Origin: Pseudolabrys taiwanensis
GTDB lineage: Bacteria > Pseudomonadota > Alphaproteobacteria > Rhizobiales > Xanthobacteraceae
Assembly (NCBI RefSeq): GCF_003367395.1
Contig: NZ_CP031417.1
Span: 1,178,001-1,242,000 of the forward strand
Length of the DNA stretch: 64,000 bases
Direction: 5' to 3'
Position numbers and translations under genes: made by a program. The notes under the pieces are model-generated. The model did no database searches. It was not told the origin of the DNA and saw only the letters and a program-made list of their open reading frames with translations. Each line of letters opens with the position of its first letter. Position 1 is the first letter of the stretch. Of the stretch, positions 28,187 through 37,954 are shown piece by piece.

Positions 28187-28426
28187 TCACTCGTCCTCCA
28201 ACGCCCAACTCTGATTAAGATGCGCCACTTGGCTCAGGATTTCACTTTCGGCCATCGGCGGAAGACTCGGATGCATCGCTCGAATGCGCCAGTTTGGACC
28301 GGTGCCCTCGGGATAGAGGCGCTCGATCTCCACGCGCTGAACATCGTTAGAGGGCCAAGCCTTGGCGATTTTCTTCAGACATTCGCCCTCAATAAACGCC
28401 CGCGACTTTTTTGGCATCTCTTCCAT
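28187..28426 (-). CDS. Small hypothetical protein, 79 residues
   Basis: The ATG at 28424-28426 has GGAG six bases upstream. The protein is soluble and mixed (RVEIERLYPEGTGPNWRIRA, then SEILSQVAHLNQSWALEDE). Similar short proteins occur in Bradyrhizobium-like genomes, but I cannot assign a role. It lies 33 bases ahead of the stop of the LysE-type gene on the same strand. Confidence 0.6.
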   Translation of the reverse strand: MEEMPKKSRAFIEGECLKKIAKAWPSNDVQRVEIERLYPEGTGPNWRIRAMHPSLPPMAESEILSQVAHLNQSWALEDE

Positions 28427-28459
28427 AGATTGCTCCGCGCTTAAATCACCTCAAACACG

Positions 28460-29077
28460 CTATCCCGGCCGTCGTGCCAGCGACAGCCAGACGCCGCCGC
28501 CGATCAGCGCGAGGCCCGACAGACGGCCGAGCAGCTTGGCATTGGCCTTGCGCAGGAAGAAGTTGCGGCCCGCCGCCGCCATCAGCGCCCAGCCACTGTC
28601 GGTGACGCCGGCCATGAGCACCGACACCACGCACATCACCACGAGCTGATGCCCGGCCGGCAGGGTCGCATCGATGAACTGCGGCAGGAAGGCCGTGAAG
28701 AAGGCGATGGTCTTCGGATTGGAGATGGCGACGAAGAAACCGCGGCGGAAATAGACGCCGTGGCTCGGCGCCGTCGTGAGCGCGACGTCGCGCCCCGCAT
28801 GCCGCCACGCCTGGATGCCGAGATAGATGAGGTAAGCCGCGCCGGCCCAGCGCAGCACTTCGAAGATCGCCGCGGTGTATTCGATGACGATGTTGAGGCC
28901 GAAGGCGATCGCCGAAATCAGCACGGCATTGCCGACGGTCGAACCCGCGACCGTCATCAGCGCCGCCCGCGTGCCGCGCGTCGCCCCGGTCGAGATGACG
29001 AGCGTGACGATCGGCCCCGGCGTGAGCACCAGGATCAGGGTGATGAGCAGGAAGGCGGAGAAGAGTTGGGTGTTCAT
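28460..29077 (-). CDS. LysE/RhtB-family amino-acid exporter
   Basis: 205 residues with about six transmembrane helices. The N-terminal block LLITLILVLTPGPIVTLVIS contains the TPGP motif typical of LysE/RhtB proteins, followed by GTRAALMTVAGSTVGNAVLI and RWAGAAYLIYLGIQAWRH. FFVAISNPKTIAFFTAFLPQ is the second conserved block. These carriers export amino acids or homoserine lactones through the inner membrane; the substrate is not readable here. Confidence 0.88.
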   Translation of the reverse strand: MNTQLFSAFLLITLILVLTPGPIVTLVISTGATRGTRAALMTVAGSTVGNAVLISAIAFGLNIVIEYTAAIFEVLRWAGAAYLIYLGIQAWRHAGRDVALTTAPSHGVYFRRGFFVAISNPKTIAFFTAFLPQFIDATLPAGHQLVVMCVVSVLMAGVTDSGWALMAAAGRNFFLRKANAKLLGRLSGLALIGGGVWLSLARRPG

Positions 29078-29097
29078 CGTGGCCTCCAGTTTCTGCT

Positions 29098-29195
29098 GTC
29101 ATCGCCCGCGAAAGCGGGCGATCCAGCAATCACCGGCTCCCATGATCTTCATCAGCGCCGTGGCTACTGGATGCCCCGCTTTCGCGGGGCATGAC
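29098..29195. repeat. Palindromic repeat, family D, between gyrA and the LysE gene
   Basis: GTCATCGCCCGCGAAAGCGG..GATCCAG on the left mirrors CTGGATGCCCCGCTTTCGCG..CATGAC on the right. Its GCCCGC-GAAA-GCGGGC hairpin is the same design as the element inside queA. Confidence 0.78.
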
Positions 29196-29201
29196 AGTGC
29201 C

Positions 29202-31931
29202 CTACTCGCTCTCTTCCTCGCTCAAGCGCTCGACCGACACCACGCGTTCGTCCTCGGCGGTGTTGAGCACGATGACGCCTTGCGTCGAGCGTCCGGCGAT
29301 GCGGATGCCGGCGACCGTGGTGCGGATGAGCTTGCCCGCATCGGTGACCAGCATGACCTGATCGCTTTCCTCGACCGGGAACGAACCGACGATCTTGCCG
29401 GTCTTGGTCGTGAGCGACATGCCGACGATGCCTTTGCCGCCGCGGCCCGTGGTCCGATACTCGAACGAGGACGTGCGCTTGCCGAAGCCGCGCTCCGACA
29501 AAGTGAGCACGAACTGCTCGGCCGCCGAGAGCTCGACGTAACGCTGCTCGCCGAGCTCGATATTGCCGCTGTCGGCGATCTCCGGTGCCTCCTCGGCCTC
29601 GACCGGCGCCGCGCCCGCCTCGACTTCCGCGCCGGTGCCGCGCCGGATGGCGCTGGCGCGCTTGAGATAGGCCGCGCGCTCGTCGGCGGTGACCTCGAGA
29701 TGGCGCAGGATCGACAGCGAGATGACCCGGTTGTCGCCGTCGAGCGCGATGCCGCGCACGCCCATCGACGTGCGGCCGGTGAAGACGCGCACTTCCGGCA
29801 CCGGGAAGCGGATGCACTGGCCGCCCGCGGTGGTCAGCAGCACGTCGTCCTTCTCGGTGCAGATCTGCACGTCGACGATGCCCTCGCCCGGCGCAAGCTT
29901 CATCGCGATGATGCCGGAGCGGCGCACGTCGACGAAGTCCGACAGCTTGTTGCGGCGGACCGTGCCCTTGGTGGTGGCGAACATCACGTCGAGTTCGGCC
30001 CAGGTCTTTTCGTCCTCGGGCAGCGGCATGATGGTCGTGATGGTCTCGCCGGGATCGAGCGGCAGGATGTTGATCAGCGCCTTGCCGCGCGCCTGCGGCG
30101 CCGCCAGCGGCAGCCGCCAGACCTTTTCCTTGTAGACCTGGCCGGCGGACGAGAAGAACAGCACCGGCGTGTGCGTGTTGGCCACAAACAGCCGCGAGAC
30201 GAAATCCTCCTCGCGCGTCTGCATGCCGGAGCGGCCCTTGCCGCCGCGCTTCTGCGAACGATAGGTCGAGAGCGGCACGCGCTTGATGTAGCCGAGGTGG
30301 GACACGGTGATGACCATGTCCTCGCGCTGGATCAGGTCCTCGTCCTCGACCTCGGATTCCTGCTCGGCGATCACGGTGCGGCGGGGCGTGGCGAACTCCG
30401 CCTTCACCTTCGCCATCTCGTCCTTGATGATGCCCTGGATGCGCGCGCGCGAGCGCAGGATGTCGAGATAGTCGGCGATCTCGGCGGCGAGCTTGTCCAG
30501 TTCTTCCCTGATCTCGTCGCGGCCGAGAGCCGTGAGGCGCTGCAGGCGCAGATCGAGGATCGCCTGCGCCTGCTCAGCCGACAGGCGCGTCGTGCCCTCG
30601 TCCGACACGCGGTGACGCGGGTCGTCGATGAGCAGCACCATGTTGATCATGTCCTTGGCCGGCCAGTCGCGCGCCATCAAGGCTTCGCGCGCCTCCTTGG
30701 CGTCGCGCGAGGCGCGGATCAGCCGGATCACCTCGTCGATATTGGCGACGGCGATGGCGAGGCCGACCAAGATGTGCGCCCGGTCGCGCGCTTTGTTGAG
30801 CAGGAACTTGGTGCGCCGCGACACCACCTCTTCGCGGAACGCGATGAAGGCGCTGAGCATGTCCTTCAGGTTCATCGTCAGCGGCCGGCCGCCGTCGAGC
30901 GCCACCATGTTGCAACCGAACGACGATTGCAGCGGCGTGAAGCGATAGAGCTGGTTCAGCACCACCTCGCGCTCGGCATCGCGCTTGAGCTCGATGACGA
31001 CGCGGTAGCCGTCGCGGTCCGACTCGTCGCGCAGATCCGAGATGCCCTCGATCTTCTTCTCGCGCACCAGTTCGGCAATGCGCTCGACCATCGAGGCCTT
31101 GTTCACCTGATACGGAATCTCGGAGATGATGATCGCTTCGCGTTCCTTGCGAACGGTTTCGAAGCCGACCTTGCCGCGCATGATGATCGAGCCGCGGCCG
31201 GTGTGATAGGCGCTGCGGATGCCGGCTTTGCCGAGAATGATGCCGCCGGTCGGGAAGTCCGGGCCCGGCACGATGTTGTTGAGATCGTCGATCGACAAAG
31301 CCGGATCGTCGATCAGCGCCGAGCAGGCGTCGATCACCTCGCCGAGATTGTGCGGCGGAATGTTGGTCGCCATGCCGACGGCGATGCCGCCCGCGCCGTT
31401 GACCAGGAGATTGGGGAAACGCGCCGGCAGGACGACGGGCTCCTGCTCGTGGCCGTCGTAGTTGTCCTGGAAGTTGACGGTGTCCTTGTCGATGTCGTCG
31501 AGCAGCGACATCGCCGAACGCTCGAGCTTACATTCGGTGTATCGCATGGCCGCCGGCGGATCGCCGTCGACAGAGCCGAAATTGCCCTGCCCGTCGATCA
31601 GCTCGAGGCGCATCGAGAAGTCCTGCGCCATGCGCACCAGGGCGTCGTAGATCGCCTGGTCGCCGTGCGGGTGATATTTACCCATCACGTCGCCGACGAC
31701 GCGCGAGGACTTCACATACTTCTTGTCCGGCGTATGGCCTTGCTCGTGCATCGAATAGAGGATGCGCCGGTGCACCGGCTTCAAGCCGTCGCGCACGTCG
31801 GGCAGCGCTCGCGACACGATCACGCTCATGGCGTAATCGAGGTACGAACGCTTCATCTCTTCGGTGATGGAGACGGGGCGGACATCGGAGGGCTGATCAC
31901 CCCCCGATTTGGGAGTTTCGTTATCGGACAA
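29202..31931 (-). CDS. gyrA: DNA gyrase subunit A
   Basis: 909 residues. It cuts and rejoins DNA in the gyrase A2B2 complex to add negative supercoils. The quinolone-determining stretch [20 protein letters not shown] lies at residues 86-105, with Gln92 at the position of E. coli Ser83 and Asp96 at that of Asp87. The catalytic Tyr131 is in [10 protein letters not shown]. The C-terminal pinwheel holds the gyrase box QKRGGKGR. An alanine/glutamate-rich insert sits near residues 760-785. The gene stands alone, with no gyrB in view. Confidence 0.97.
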   Translation of the reverse strand: MSDNETPKSGGDQPSDVRPVSITEEMKRSYLDYAMSVIVSRALPDVRDGLKPVHRRILYSMHEQGHTPDKKYVKSSRVVGDVMGKYHPHGDQAIYDALVRMAQDFSMRLELIDGQGNFGSVDGDPPAAMRYTECKLERSAMSLLDDIDKDTVNFQDNYDGHEQEPVVLPARFPNLLVNGAGGIAVGMATNIPPHNLGEVIDACSALIDDPALSIDDLNNIVPGPDFPTGGIILGKAGIRSAYHTGRGSIIMRGKVGFETVRKEREAIIISEIPYQVNKASMVERIAELVREKKIEGISDLRDESDRDGYRVVIELKRDAEREVVLNQLYRFTPLQSSFGCNMVALDGGRPLTMNLKDMLSAFIAFREEVVSRRTKFLLNKARDRAHILVGLAIAVANIDEVIRLIRASRDAKEAREALMARDWPAKDMINMVLLIDDPRHRVSDEGTTRLSAEQAQAILDLRLQRLTALGRDEIREELDKLAAEIADYLDILRSRARIQGIIKDEMAKVKAEFATPRRTVIAEQESEVEDEDLIQREDMVITVSHLGYIKRVPLSTYRSQKRGGKGRSGMQTREEDFVSRLFVANTHTPVLFFSSAGQVYKEKVWRLPLAAPQARGKALINILPLDPGETITTIMPLPEDEKTWAELDVMFATTKGTVRRNKLSDFVDVRRSGIIAMKLAPGEGIVDVQICTEKDDVLLTTAGGQCIRFPVPEVRVFTGRTSMGVRGIALDGDNRVISLSILRHLEVTADERAAYLKRASAIRRGTGAEVEAGAAPVEAEEAPEIADSGNIELGEQRYVELSAAEQFVLTLSERGFGKRTSSFEYRTTGRGGKGIVGMSLTTKTGKIVGSFPVEESDQVMLVTDAGKLIRTTVAGIRIAGRSTQGVIVLNTAEDERVVSVERLSEEESE

Positions 31932-32149
31932 GATGGCTTCCTGAAAGGTGCCTTAAGCGACCCGGTTTTGTAGCTGATTCACGGCGGCAAGGCCACCTCA
32001 AAACACCTCCCGAATGTGGTTATTCCTGGCGATTTTTCAATAGCTTACGCTAGGTTTTTAAGCGCGGCCGAAGGCCCCGCCGAAAGCGCGTGCCTGCGGC
32101 CATTTTTGCCGCCCGCGACGGCCGCAAAACCGCTAGGTTCGGCATCGCC

Positions 32150-32776
32150 ATGCCGTTCGATTTCCTCGTTCCCGCGCTCGTCACCCTGGCGGTGGTCGTC
32201 GACCCCATCGGGCTGGTGCCGGCCTTCATCGGCATCACCGAGGGCTTGCCCCAGCCCGCCCGCCGCGCGGTGGCGCTGCGTGCCTGCGTCATCGCCGCGG
32301 CGATCCTCGCCGGCAGCGCGCTCGTCGGCGATTGGCTGCTGCGCTCGCTGTCGATCGGCCTGCCCGCGTTCCGCATCGCCGGCGGCCTGCTGCTGTTCTA
32401 CATCGCCGCCGAAATGGTGTTCGGCGTGCGCACGGTGCGGCAGACGCAGCAGGCCGAGGAAGCGATCGAAGAGCATGTGCGCAACATCGCCGCCTTCCCG
32501 CTCGCCATTCCGCTGATGGCCGGCCCCGGCGCCATCACCGCGACAGTGCTGCTCGCCGGCCGCGCCAGCGGCGATCCGGTGCGGCTCACATTGCTGCTTC
32601 TCGTCATCGCGGTCGTGGTCGCGCTGTGCTTCCTCGCCTTCTTCGCCGCAAGCCGTATCGGCCGCTGGCTCGGCGTCACCGGCAACATCGTGCTGTCGCG
32701 CCTGCTCGGCGTCATCCTCGCCGCGCTGGCGGTGCAATACGTCATCGACGGCGCGCGGCTCGCAATCGCCGCCTGA
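32150..32776 (+). CDS. MarC-family integral membrane protein
   Basis: 208 residues with about six hydrophobic helices. FLVPALVTLAVVVDPIGLVP (residues 4-23) and FRIAGGLLLFYIAAEMVFG are MarC (UPF0056) family blocks, and AFPLAIPLMAGPGAITATVL is the most conserved one. The molecular role of MarC proteins is unresolved; early links to antibiotic resistance were not upheld. It is followed 18 bases later by the CNNM/CorC gene, so the two are probably co-transcribed. It is divergent from gyrA. Confidence 0.9.
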   Translation: MPFDFLVPALVTLAVVVDPIGLVPAFIGITEGLPQPARRAVALRACVIAAAILAGSALVGDWLLRSLSIGLPAFRIAGGLLLFYIAAEMVFGVRTVRQTQQAEEAIEEHVRNIAAFPLAIPLMAGPGAITATVLLAGRASGDPVRLTLLLLVIAVVVALCFLAFFAASRIGRWLGVTGNIVLSRLLGVILAALAVQYVIDGARLAIAA

Positions 32777-32794
32777 CCCCACTGGAATAGAGAC

Positions 32795-34099
32795 ATGGTC
32801 TATATCGAGATCGTCATCGTCCTGGCGCTGACCGTCATCAACGGCCTGCTGGCGATGTCGGAACTGGCGATCGTCTCGTCGCGTCAGGCGCGGCTGCGGG
32901 CGCTGGCCGACCGCGAGGTTGCCGGCGCGCGCCAGGCCGTTGCGTTGGCGGCCGACCCCGGCCGCTTCCTATCGACCGTGCAGATCGGCATTACCTTGGT
33001 CGGCGTCGTCTCGGGCGCCTTTTCCGGCGCCACCCTTGGCCTGCGGCTCAGCGAGATGCTCACCGCCGCCGGCCTGCCCCGCTTCATCGCCGACCCGGCC
33101 GGCGTCGGCATCGTCGTCGCGTTGATCACCTATCTGTCGCTGATCGTCGGCGAATTGGTGCCGAAGCAGGTCGCGCTGCGCAATCCGGAACGCGTCGCGG
33201 TCCGCGTCGCGCCGGCCATGACGGTCCTGGCCCGCTTTGCCAAACCGCTGGTGTGGCTGCTCAACACGTCGGGCCGCCTGCTGCTGCGCGTGCTCGGCGA
33301 GGACGCGCCGAAAGAAGACGGCGTCTCCGACGAGGAGATCAAGACCGTCATCGCCGAAGCCGAAAGCGCCGGCGTCATCGCCGCCGACGAGCGCAAGATG
33401 ATTGCCGGCGTGATGCGGCTCGGCGACCGCTCGGTTGCCGGCGTGCTGACGCCGCGCACCGACGTCGAGTGGATCGATCTCAACGCCGATTGGGACACGA
33501 TCCGCCGCACCCTTATCGACAGCAAGCATTCGCGGCTGCCGGCGGGCGAAGACGTCGACACCATGGTCGGCGTCGTGCAGACGCGCGATCTGCTCGCCGC
33601 CATCCTCAACGACGAGAACCTCATCAAGAGCGTGAGCGCGCGCGACTTCGTGTGCCCCGCGCCGATCGTGCACGACACCGCCGATGCGCTCGACGTCCTC
33701 GCGATACTGCGCGAGGCGCCGGTGCCGGTCGCGCTGGTGCACGACGAATACGGCCACTTCGAAGGCATCATCACGCCGGCCGACCTCATGGAAGTGATCG
33801 TCGGCGCCTTCAAGGCCGACACCGAGGCGCCGGAAGCCTTCCGCCGCGGCGACGGCTCGTGGCTGCTGTCGGGCTCGCTGCCCGCCGACGAGATGGCCGA
33901 TCTCTTGGGCCTCACACTGCCGCAGCACCGCGACTACGAGACCGTGGCCGGTTTCGTCCTGGCCGAGCTCGGCCGCATTCCGACGACCGGCGAAAGCGTC
34001 ACCGCGCATGGCTGGACCTTCGAGGTCGTCGATCTCGACGGCCGCCGCATCGACAAGGTGTTGGCGAGCCGCCTCAATACCCGCCGCCGCGCGCACTGA
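32795..34099 (+). CDS. CNNM/CorC-TlyC-family transporter protein (DUF21 and CBS domains)
   Basis: 434 residues. A DUF21 membrane domain occupies about residues 1-190 (VIVLALTVINGLLAMSELAI, TVQIGITLVGVVSGAFSGAT, LIVGELVPKQVALRNPERVA). A pair of CBS domains lies near 205-330 (VLTPRTDVEWIDL, VGVVQTRDLLAAI, HDEYGHFEGIITPADLMEVI). A CorC_HlyC domain ends the protein (DYETVAGFVLAELGRIPTTG). Family members extrude magnesium or help cobalt/magnesium homeostasis; the hemolysin label is historical. It follows marC closely. Confidence 0.92.
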   Translation: MVYIEIVIVLALTVINGLLAMSELAIVSSRQARLRALADREVAGARQAVALAADPGRFLSTVQIGITLVGVVSGAFSGATLGLRLSEMLTAAGLPRFIADPAGVGIVVALITYLSLIVGELVPKQVALRNPERVAVRVAPAMTVLARFAKPLVWLLNTSGRLLLRVLGEDAPKEDGVSDEEIKTVIAEAESAGVIAADERKMIAGVMRLGDRSVAGVLTPRTDVEWIDLNADWDTIRRTLIDSKHSRLPAGEDVDTMVGVVQTRDLLAAILNDENLIKSVSARDFVCPAPIVHDTADALDVLAILREAPVPVALVHDEYGHFEGIITPADLMEVIVGAFKADTEAPEAFRRGDGSWLLSGSLPADEMADLLGLTLPQHRDYETVAGFVLAELGRIPTTGESVTAHGWTFEVVDLDGRRIDKVLASRLNTRRRAH

Positions 34100-34172
34100 G
34101 GCGCAACGGCCGACAGGAACCCGACCGGCCGACGCCTGTTGATCTCGCTAGTTGCCGCCGCGAGAACCTCAG

Positions 34173-34616
34173 ATGAAATATATTCAGTTCCTGGCCCTGG
34201 TCTTGACCACGCTGGCGTTGGTGCCAGCCGGTGCGCATCTGTTGGAACTGGCCAACAAGATGGAACTGGCGGAGACGGATTACTTCATCGTGCAGACCAT
34301 CTATCGCGGCTGGGCGTTGCTCGGCACCGTGACGATCGCTGCACTCCTCGCCAACCTTACGCTGGCCATCGCGACGCGCGGCCAAGGTCCTGCTTTCGCG
34401 TTCGCGGTGCTGGCGTTCGTGTGCATGGCGGCGAGTCTCGCCGTCTTCTTCGCTTTCACCTATCCGGCCAATGTGGCAACCGAGAATTGGACCGCCATTC
34501 CCGCCGGCTGGGAGGCGCTGCGGTGGAAGTGGGAGATGTCGCACGCCGCCGGCGCGCTCATCACCTTTGTTGCGTTCTGCGCGACGGCTTTGTCGGTGCT
34601 TTCGGCGCGGCGCTAG
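34173..34616 (+). CDS. Four-helix membrane protein, hypothetical (DUF1772-like)
   Basis: 147 residues with four predicted transmembrane helices and a conserved-looking polar loop (ANVATENWTAIPAGWEALRW, then KWEMSHAAGALITFVA). The topology and the NWT...W..LR.KWE pattern resemble DUF1772 (anthrone-oxygenase-like) proteins, but the match is weak. The ATG at 34173 lacks a strong ribosome site (GAGAACCTCAG). It converges with the ipdC-like gene. Confidence 0.6.
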   Translation: MKYIQFLALVLTTLALVPAGAHLLELANKMELAETDYFIVQTIYRGWALLGTVTIAALLANLTLAIATRGQGPAFAFAVLAFVCMAASLAVFFAFTYPANVATENWTAIPAGWEALRWKWEMSHAAGALITFVAFCATALSVLSARR

Positions 34617-34654
34617 GCCGCGCAATTGCGTCCACATGCGAAGCCCCCGATCGC

Positions 34655-36289
34655 CTACGCTTTCTTCTCGCGCGCGGCTTTGAAGCCGGAGACGAAGCGC
34701 GCCAGCGTGTCGGAGGTGACGCCGCGCGGCAGCATTACCTCGACCAGCGAGAACTTGCCGCGCCGCTTGACCGCCGCATCGAGCGCCTCGACCAGTTGCC
34801 GCCGCGTCGCGACGCGCTCGCCATGTCCGCCGATCGACTTGGCGATGTCGGCGAAGTGCCAGTCGCTGAGATTGTTGAAAGCCGACTCCGGCTGGAACGC
34901 GCGCAACATTTCCCAGCTGCAGTTGTTGAACAGCACCACGATCGGATCGAGCCCGTAGCGCTGGCAGTTGCCGAGCTCCCAGCCCGTCATCTGGAAGGCG
35001 CCGTCACCGACCAGGATCAAGGGCCGCCGGCCTGTCGCGGCGGCGACGCCAATGCCGGCCGGCACGCCAAAGCCCATGCCGGCGTAATAGCCCGGCGCGG
35101 CGAGCGCCGTGTTCTCGATCTCCATCGCCGTGAACAGGCAATCGCCGATATCGGCGGTCATCGGCATCGGCCCATGCTTGTCGAACAGGTCGTTGATCGC
35201 GGCGGCGATATCGGACGGCATGATCGCCGTGTCGTCGGCCTTGAGATCGCGCGGATAGCGCATCGCGCCGCGCGCGAGCGCCTTGCGCGTCCGGCCCGTC
35301 CCCGCCCGCGCGATCAAAGCGCCGATCAACGCCTCGAGCGGCATCTCATGATAGACATGATGGCCGATGCGTACCTCGCGGTCGATCGCCAGCATGGTGT
35401 GGCGCGGATCGAGCACCCGCTGCGACAGCGCGAAGTTGGTGTCGGAGAGAATGACGCCGAGCAGCAGCAAGGCGTCCGCATCCTCGACCAGGCGGTTGAT
35501 GCTCTCGTCGCCGGCCGCGCTCAAATACGTGCCGGCGACCACATCCGGCGCATTCTCCATGAGGCCCCGGCCCATGAAGGTCGTCACCACCGGCAGCCCG
35601 AGCTTGCGCGCGAGCTGCGCCACCTGCTCCTCGACGCCGTAACGCCTGATCTCGATATCGACGATGATGGCCGCCGACTTCGCCGTCTTCAGCCGCGCCA
35701 CGATCTCGTCGGCGCATTCGGCCAATGCATCCGGATCGGCCTCCGTGCGCGGCAAAACGGGCACTTCCTCGCAAGGCGCCGCCACCATGTCGCGCGGGAA
35801 TTCGATATAGACCGGCAGCGAGCGCTCGCGCGCGCTGCGCAGCACGCGCGCGATCTCGGCCGGCGCGGTCGCGGCATCGTTCAACACGGCCTGGTCGCAG
35901 GTGACTTCCTTGAGCACGGCGAACTGCGTGTCGACCGTGCGCGCCTGATGATGCAGCATGAAGCCGCTGCTGCGCTCGCGCGCGCCCGGCGCGCCCGCGA
36001 TCAGCACCACGGGCGAACGCTCGGCATACGCGCCGGCGATCGCATTGACCGTGTTGAAGGCGCCGGCGCCATAGGTGACGACGGCAACGCCGAGACCGGC
36101 GTGGTAGCGCGCGGCCGCATCGGCGGCGAAGCCGACGCCGGGCTCGTGGCTCAGTTCGTAGTGCGGCAGGATGTTGCTCTCTTCGATCACCTTGTAGAGC
36201 GGCAACACGAAGTCGCCCGGGATGCCGAAGATTTCCCGGGCGCCATGATCTTTGAGCCCCTGCAACAGGGCGCTGGCCAATGTGGGCAT
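34655..36289 (-). CDS. ipdC: Thiamine-diphosphate decarboxylase, indolepyruvate/phenylpyruvate type
   Basis: 544 residues. The three-domain ThDP fold shows IFGIPGDFVLPLYKVIEES, ELSHEPGVGFAADAAARYHA with the cofactor-activating Glu, VTYGAGAFNTVNAIAGAYAE, RRYGVEEQVAQLARKLGLPV, and the ThDP motif VGDGAFQMTGWELGNCQRYG ending in NN. The text follows Azospirillum phenylpyruvate/indolepyruvate decarboxylase almost block for block, including SWEMLRAFQPESAFN near the end. It would decarboxylate indole-3-pyruvate or phenylpyruvate, the key step of one auxin (IAA) route. The start at 36289 follows AGGACTTCGTC. A palindromic repeat lies about 95 bases upstream. Confidence 0.85.
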   Translation of the reverse strand: MPTLASALLQGLKDHGAREIFGIPGDFVLPLYKVIEESNILPHYELSHEPGVGFAADAAARYHAGLGVAVVTYGAGAFNTVNAIAGAYAERSPVVLIAGAPGARERSSGFMLHHQARTVDTQFAVLKEVTCDQAVLNDAATAPAEIARVLRSARERSLPVYIEFPRDMVAAPCEEVPVLPRTEADPDALAECADEIVARLKTAKSAAIIVDIEIRRYGVEEQVAQLARKLGLPVVTTFMGRGLMENAPDVVAGTYLSAAGDESINRLVEDADALLLLGVILSDTNFALSQRVLDPRHTMLAIDREVRIGHHVYHEMPLEALIGALIARAGTGRTRKALARGAMRYPRDLKADDTAIMPSDIAAAINDLFDKHGPMPMTADIGDCLFTAMEIENTALAAPGYYAGMGFGVPAGIGVAAATGRRPLILVGDGAFQMTGWELGNCQRYGLDPIVVLFNNCSWEMLRAFQPESAFNNLSDWHFADIAKSIGGHGERVATRRQLVEALDAAVKRRGKFSLVEVMLPRGVTSDTLARFVSGFKAAREKKA

Positions 36290-36383
36290 GACGAAGTCCT
36301 GAATGGATCGTGGATGGCCGCCGTCGAGCGGTCGCTGTTGACGGCCGTTGTTGGCAACCACTGTGCCAGATCAAAAGGACTCC

Positions 36384-36415
36384 GTCATTCCGGCACGTCG
36401 GAGCCCCGGAATGAC
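36384..36415. repeat. Short palindromic repeat, family B
   Basis: GTCATTCCGG (36384-36393) mirrors CCGGAATGAC (36406-36415), the same ends as the element at 21470-21572, here with only 12 bases between. It lies in the upstream region of the decarboxylase gene. Confidence 0.72.
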
Positions 36416-36560
36416 GCCATCACAGCGTATTCCGCATGTCTTCCGCTTCTTGCCCACTGAAACCGACGAGGACATTCGGTTGCCGCCGGCGCAACGCAAA
36501 GCCCCGCGCTGCGCGGCAGCGCGGCCATCGCTTCGCAAAGTTCGGGGGAGCGCCCCGCCC

Positions 36561-36881
36561 CTACATCGCCGGACAACGCATCTTGTTGGGCCGCCAGCGC
36601 ACGACGCGGACCGGTGTGCCGAAGCACAACGAAACATCGCCGCTCTTAACGCCGACGACCGTCACGCCGGTATTCACCGGTACGGCCGGCACGGCGCCGA
36701 TCAATGAATAGCTTTGCGCACCTGTGCTGAGCACCGTGCAGAACGGCGGCCAAAACCGCGCGCAGCCCGACAACGTAATCGTACCGTCGTCGGCGCGTTT
36801 CTTCTTGGCCGCATCGGCATGACCGACCATGCCGACCAGCAGGCCCGCGCCGAGCGCGATAGCCAGACCTTGACGTAACAT
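36561..36881 (-). CDS. Small secreted protein with cysteines, 106 residues
   Basis: The ATG at 36879-36881 follows GGGAGGGCAATC. Residues 1-25 form a signal peptide (LAIALGAGLLVGMVGHADAA). The mature region has four cysteines (SGCARFWPPFCTVL, SLCFGTP, MRCPAM), probably two disulfides, in a beta-rich chain. I do not recognise the family; similar small exported proteins occur in Hyphomicrobiales. It is downstream of ssb on the same strand with about 185 bases between. Confidence 0.65.
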   Translation of the reverse strand: MLRQGLAIALGAGLLVGMVGHADAAKKKRADDGTITLSGCARFWPPFCTVLSTGAQSYSLIGAVPAVPVNTGVTVVGVKSGDVSLCFGTPVRVVRWRPNKMRCPAM

Positions 36882-37065
36882 GATTGCCCTCCCGGATCGG
36901 CGCGCGCAAAACCGCGCGAGCCCGCCCCATCTAAGCACGCAACCACGCGTTGCTTCAATCGAGCGCCGCAGCACAGCCCAATGCATCAGGCCCGCCCCTG
37001 TGCGGGACGGGCCTGAGCTCTTTGCGATTTTATGCGTGTTGTCGGCGCCCGCTTTACGCCGCGGC

Positions 37066-37575
37066 TCAGAACGGAATCTCGTCGTCCATGTCGTCGCGGC
37101 GGCCACCACCGCCGCCGCCGGCCATCGCCGGCTGCCGGCGCTGGCCACCGCCGCCGCTCGGTCCGCTCGAGCCGAAATCGTCGCTGCCGCCGAAGTCGCC
37201 GCCGCCGCTGCTGCCGCCACCCGAACGGCCGTCGAGCATGGTGAGGTTGGAATTGAAGCCCTGCAGCACGACCTCGGTCGAGTAGCGGTCCTGCCCGTCC
37301 TTATCCTGCCACTTGCGCGTCTGCAGTGCGCCCTCGAGATAAACCTTCGAGCCCTTCTTCAGATATTGCTCGGCCACCTTGGCGAGCCCTTCGCTGAAGA
37401 TGACGACACGATGCCACTCGGTCTTTTCCTTGCGCTCGCCGGTCGCCTTGTCCCGCCACGTCTCGGACGTCGCGATGCGCAGGTTGACGATGGGCCGGCC
37501 GTCCTGGGTCCGGCGGACCTCAGGGTCGGCGCCCAGATTGCCGACCAGAATGACCTTGTTGACGCTACCAGCCAT
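37066..37575 (-). CDS. ssb: Single-stranded DNA-binding protein
   Basis: 169 residues. The OB fold opens [20 protein letters not shown] and continues with [20 protein letters not shown] and [21 protein letters not shown] glycine-rich linker (about residues 113-158) leads to the acidic tip DDMDDEIPF that recruits partner proteins. It protects single strands in replication, repair and recombination. The ATG at 37575 follows GGAGAGCATC. An SOS-type box lies about 210 bases upstream. Confidence 0.97.
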   Translation of the reverse strand: MAGSVNKVILVGNLGADPEVRRTQDGRPIVNLRIATSETWRDKATGERKEKTEWHRVVIFSEGLAKVAEQYLKKGSKVYLEGALQTRKWQDKDGQDRYSTEVVLQGFNSNLTMLDGRSGGGSSGGGDFGGSDDFGSSGPSGGGGQRRQPAMAGGGGGGRRDDMDDEIPF

Positions 37576-37786
37576 GATGCTCTCCGAGGGGCGGCCGCGG
37601 CTTCCGTCTCCCGTTGGACGAGATCGGCAGCGGCCGCCGGTTATGGCCTCTCCCGCCGTGGACGAGGCCCAAAATTAACTTTTCACCCTAGACCCCGCCG
37701 TCCGGGCGGCAAGCCGGATTGCGCCTAATCCACAGCAGCTTCCGGGGTGGCGACGCGGTTGTACCGTGCCTTTAAAGCCAAGTCAT

Positions 37787-37801
37787 GTTCTTTTTTTGTT
37801 C
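37787..37801. promoter_or_regulatory. Alphaproteobacterial LexA (SOS) box, GTTC-N7-GTTC
   Basis: GTTC at 37787-37790, seven Ts, GTTC at 37798-37801: an exact match to the alphaproteobacterial LexA direct-repeat site. It sits in the divergent space between ssb (leftward) and the outer-membrane protein gene (rightward). ssb is the likelier target because single-strand-binding protein genes belong to SOS regulons in this class. The all-T spacer is unusual. Confidence 0.55.
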
Positions 37802-37911
37802 GCGGTTGCGTTAACTATTTATGCAATTGATTCGATTGAGAAAATACAATTCGCTGTTGCGCAATAGCCACAGCGCGAATCATCCACAACATATAAGTTC
37901 CCGCTACCAGT

Positions 37912-37942
37912 ATGAGTTGTCCTTTTCGATCGAAGAACTCAT
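37912..37942 (+). promoter_or_regulatory. 5' leader hairpin next to a strong ribosome site
   Basis: ATGAGTT (37912-37918) pairs with AACTCAT (37936-37942), directly before AGGAGG (37943-37948) of the porin-like gene. Hairpins at this position often stabilise outer-membrane-protein mRNAs or tune ribosome access. Confidence 0.4.
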
Positions 37943-37954
37943 AGGAGGTCAAAT

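Noticed and set aside
28875-31973. A 1,032-codon open frame opposite gyrA
   Set aside because: Long antisense frames are expected in GC-rich genes. The translation is histidine/arginine/aspartate-rich with no domain, while the gyrA frame is unmistakable.
36988-37013. AGGCCCG/CGGGCCT hairpin after ssb considered as a terminator
   Set aside because: No T-run follows on the ssb strand, so I did not list it.
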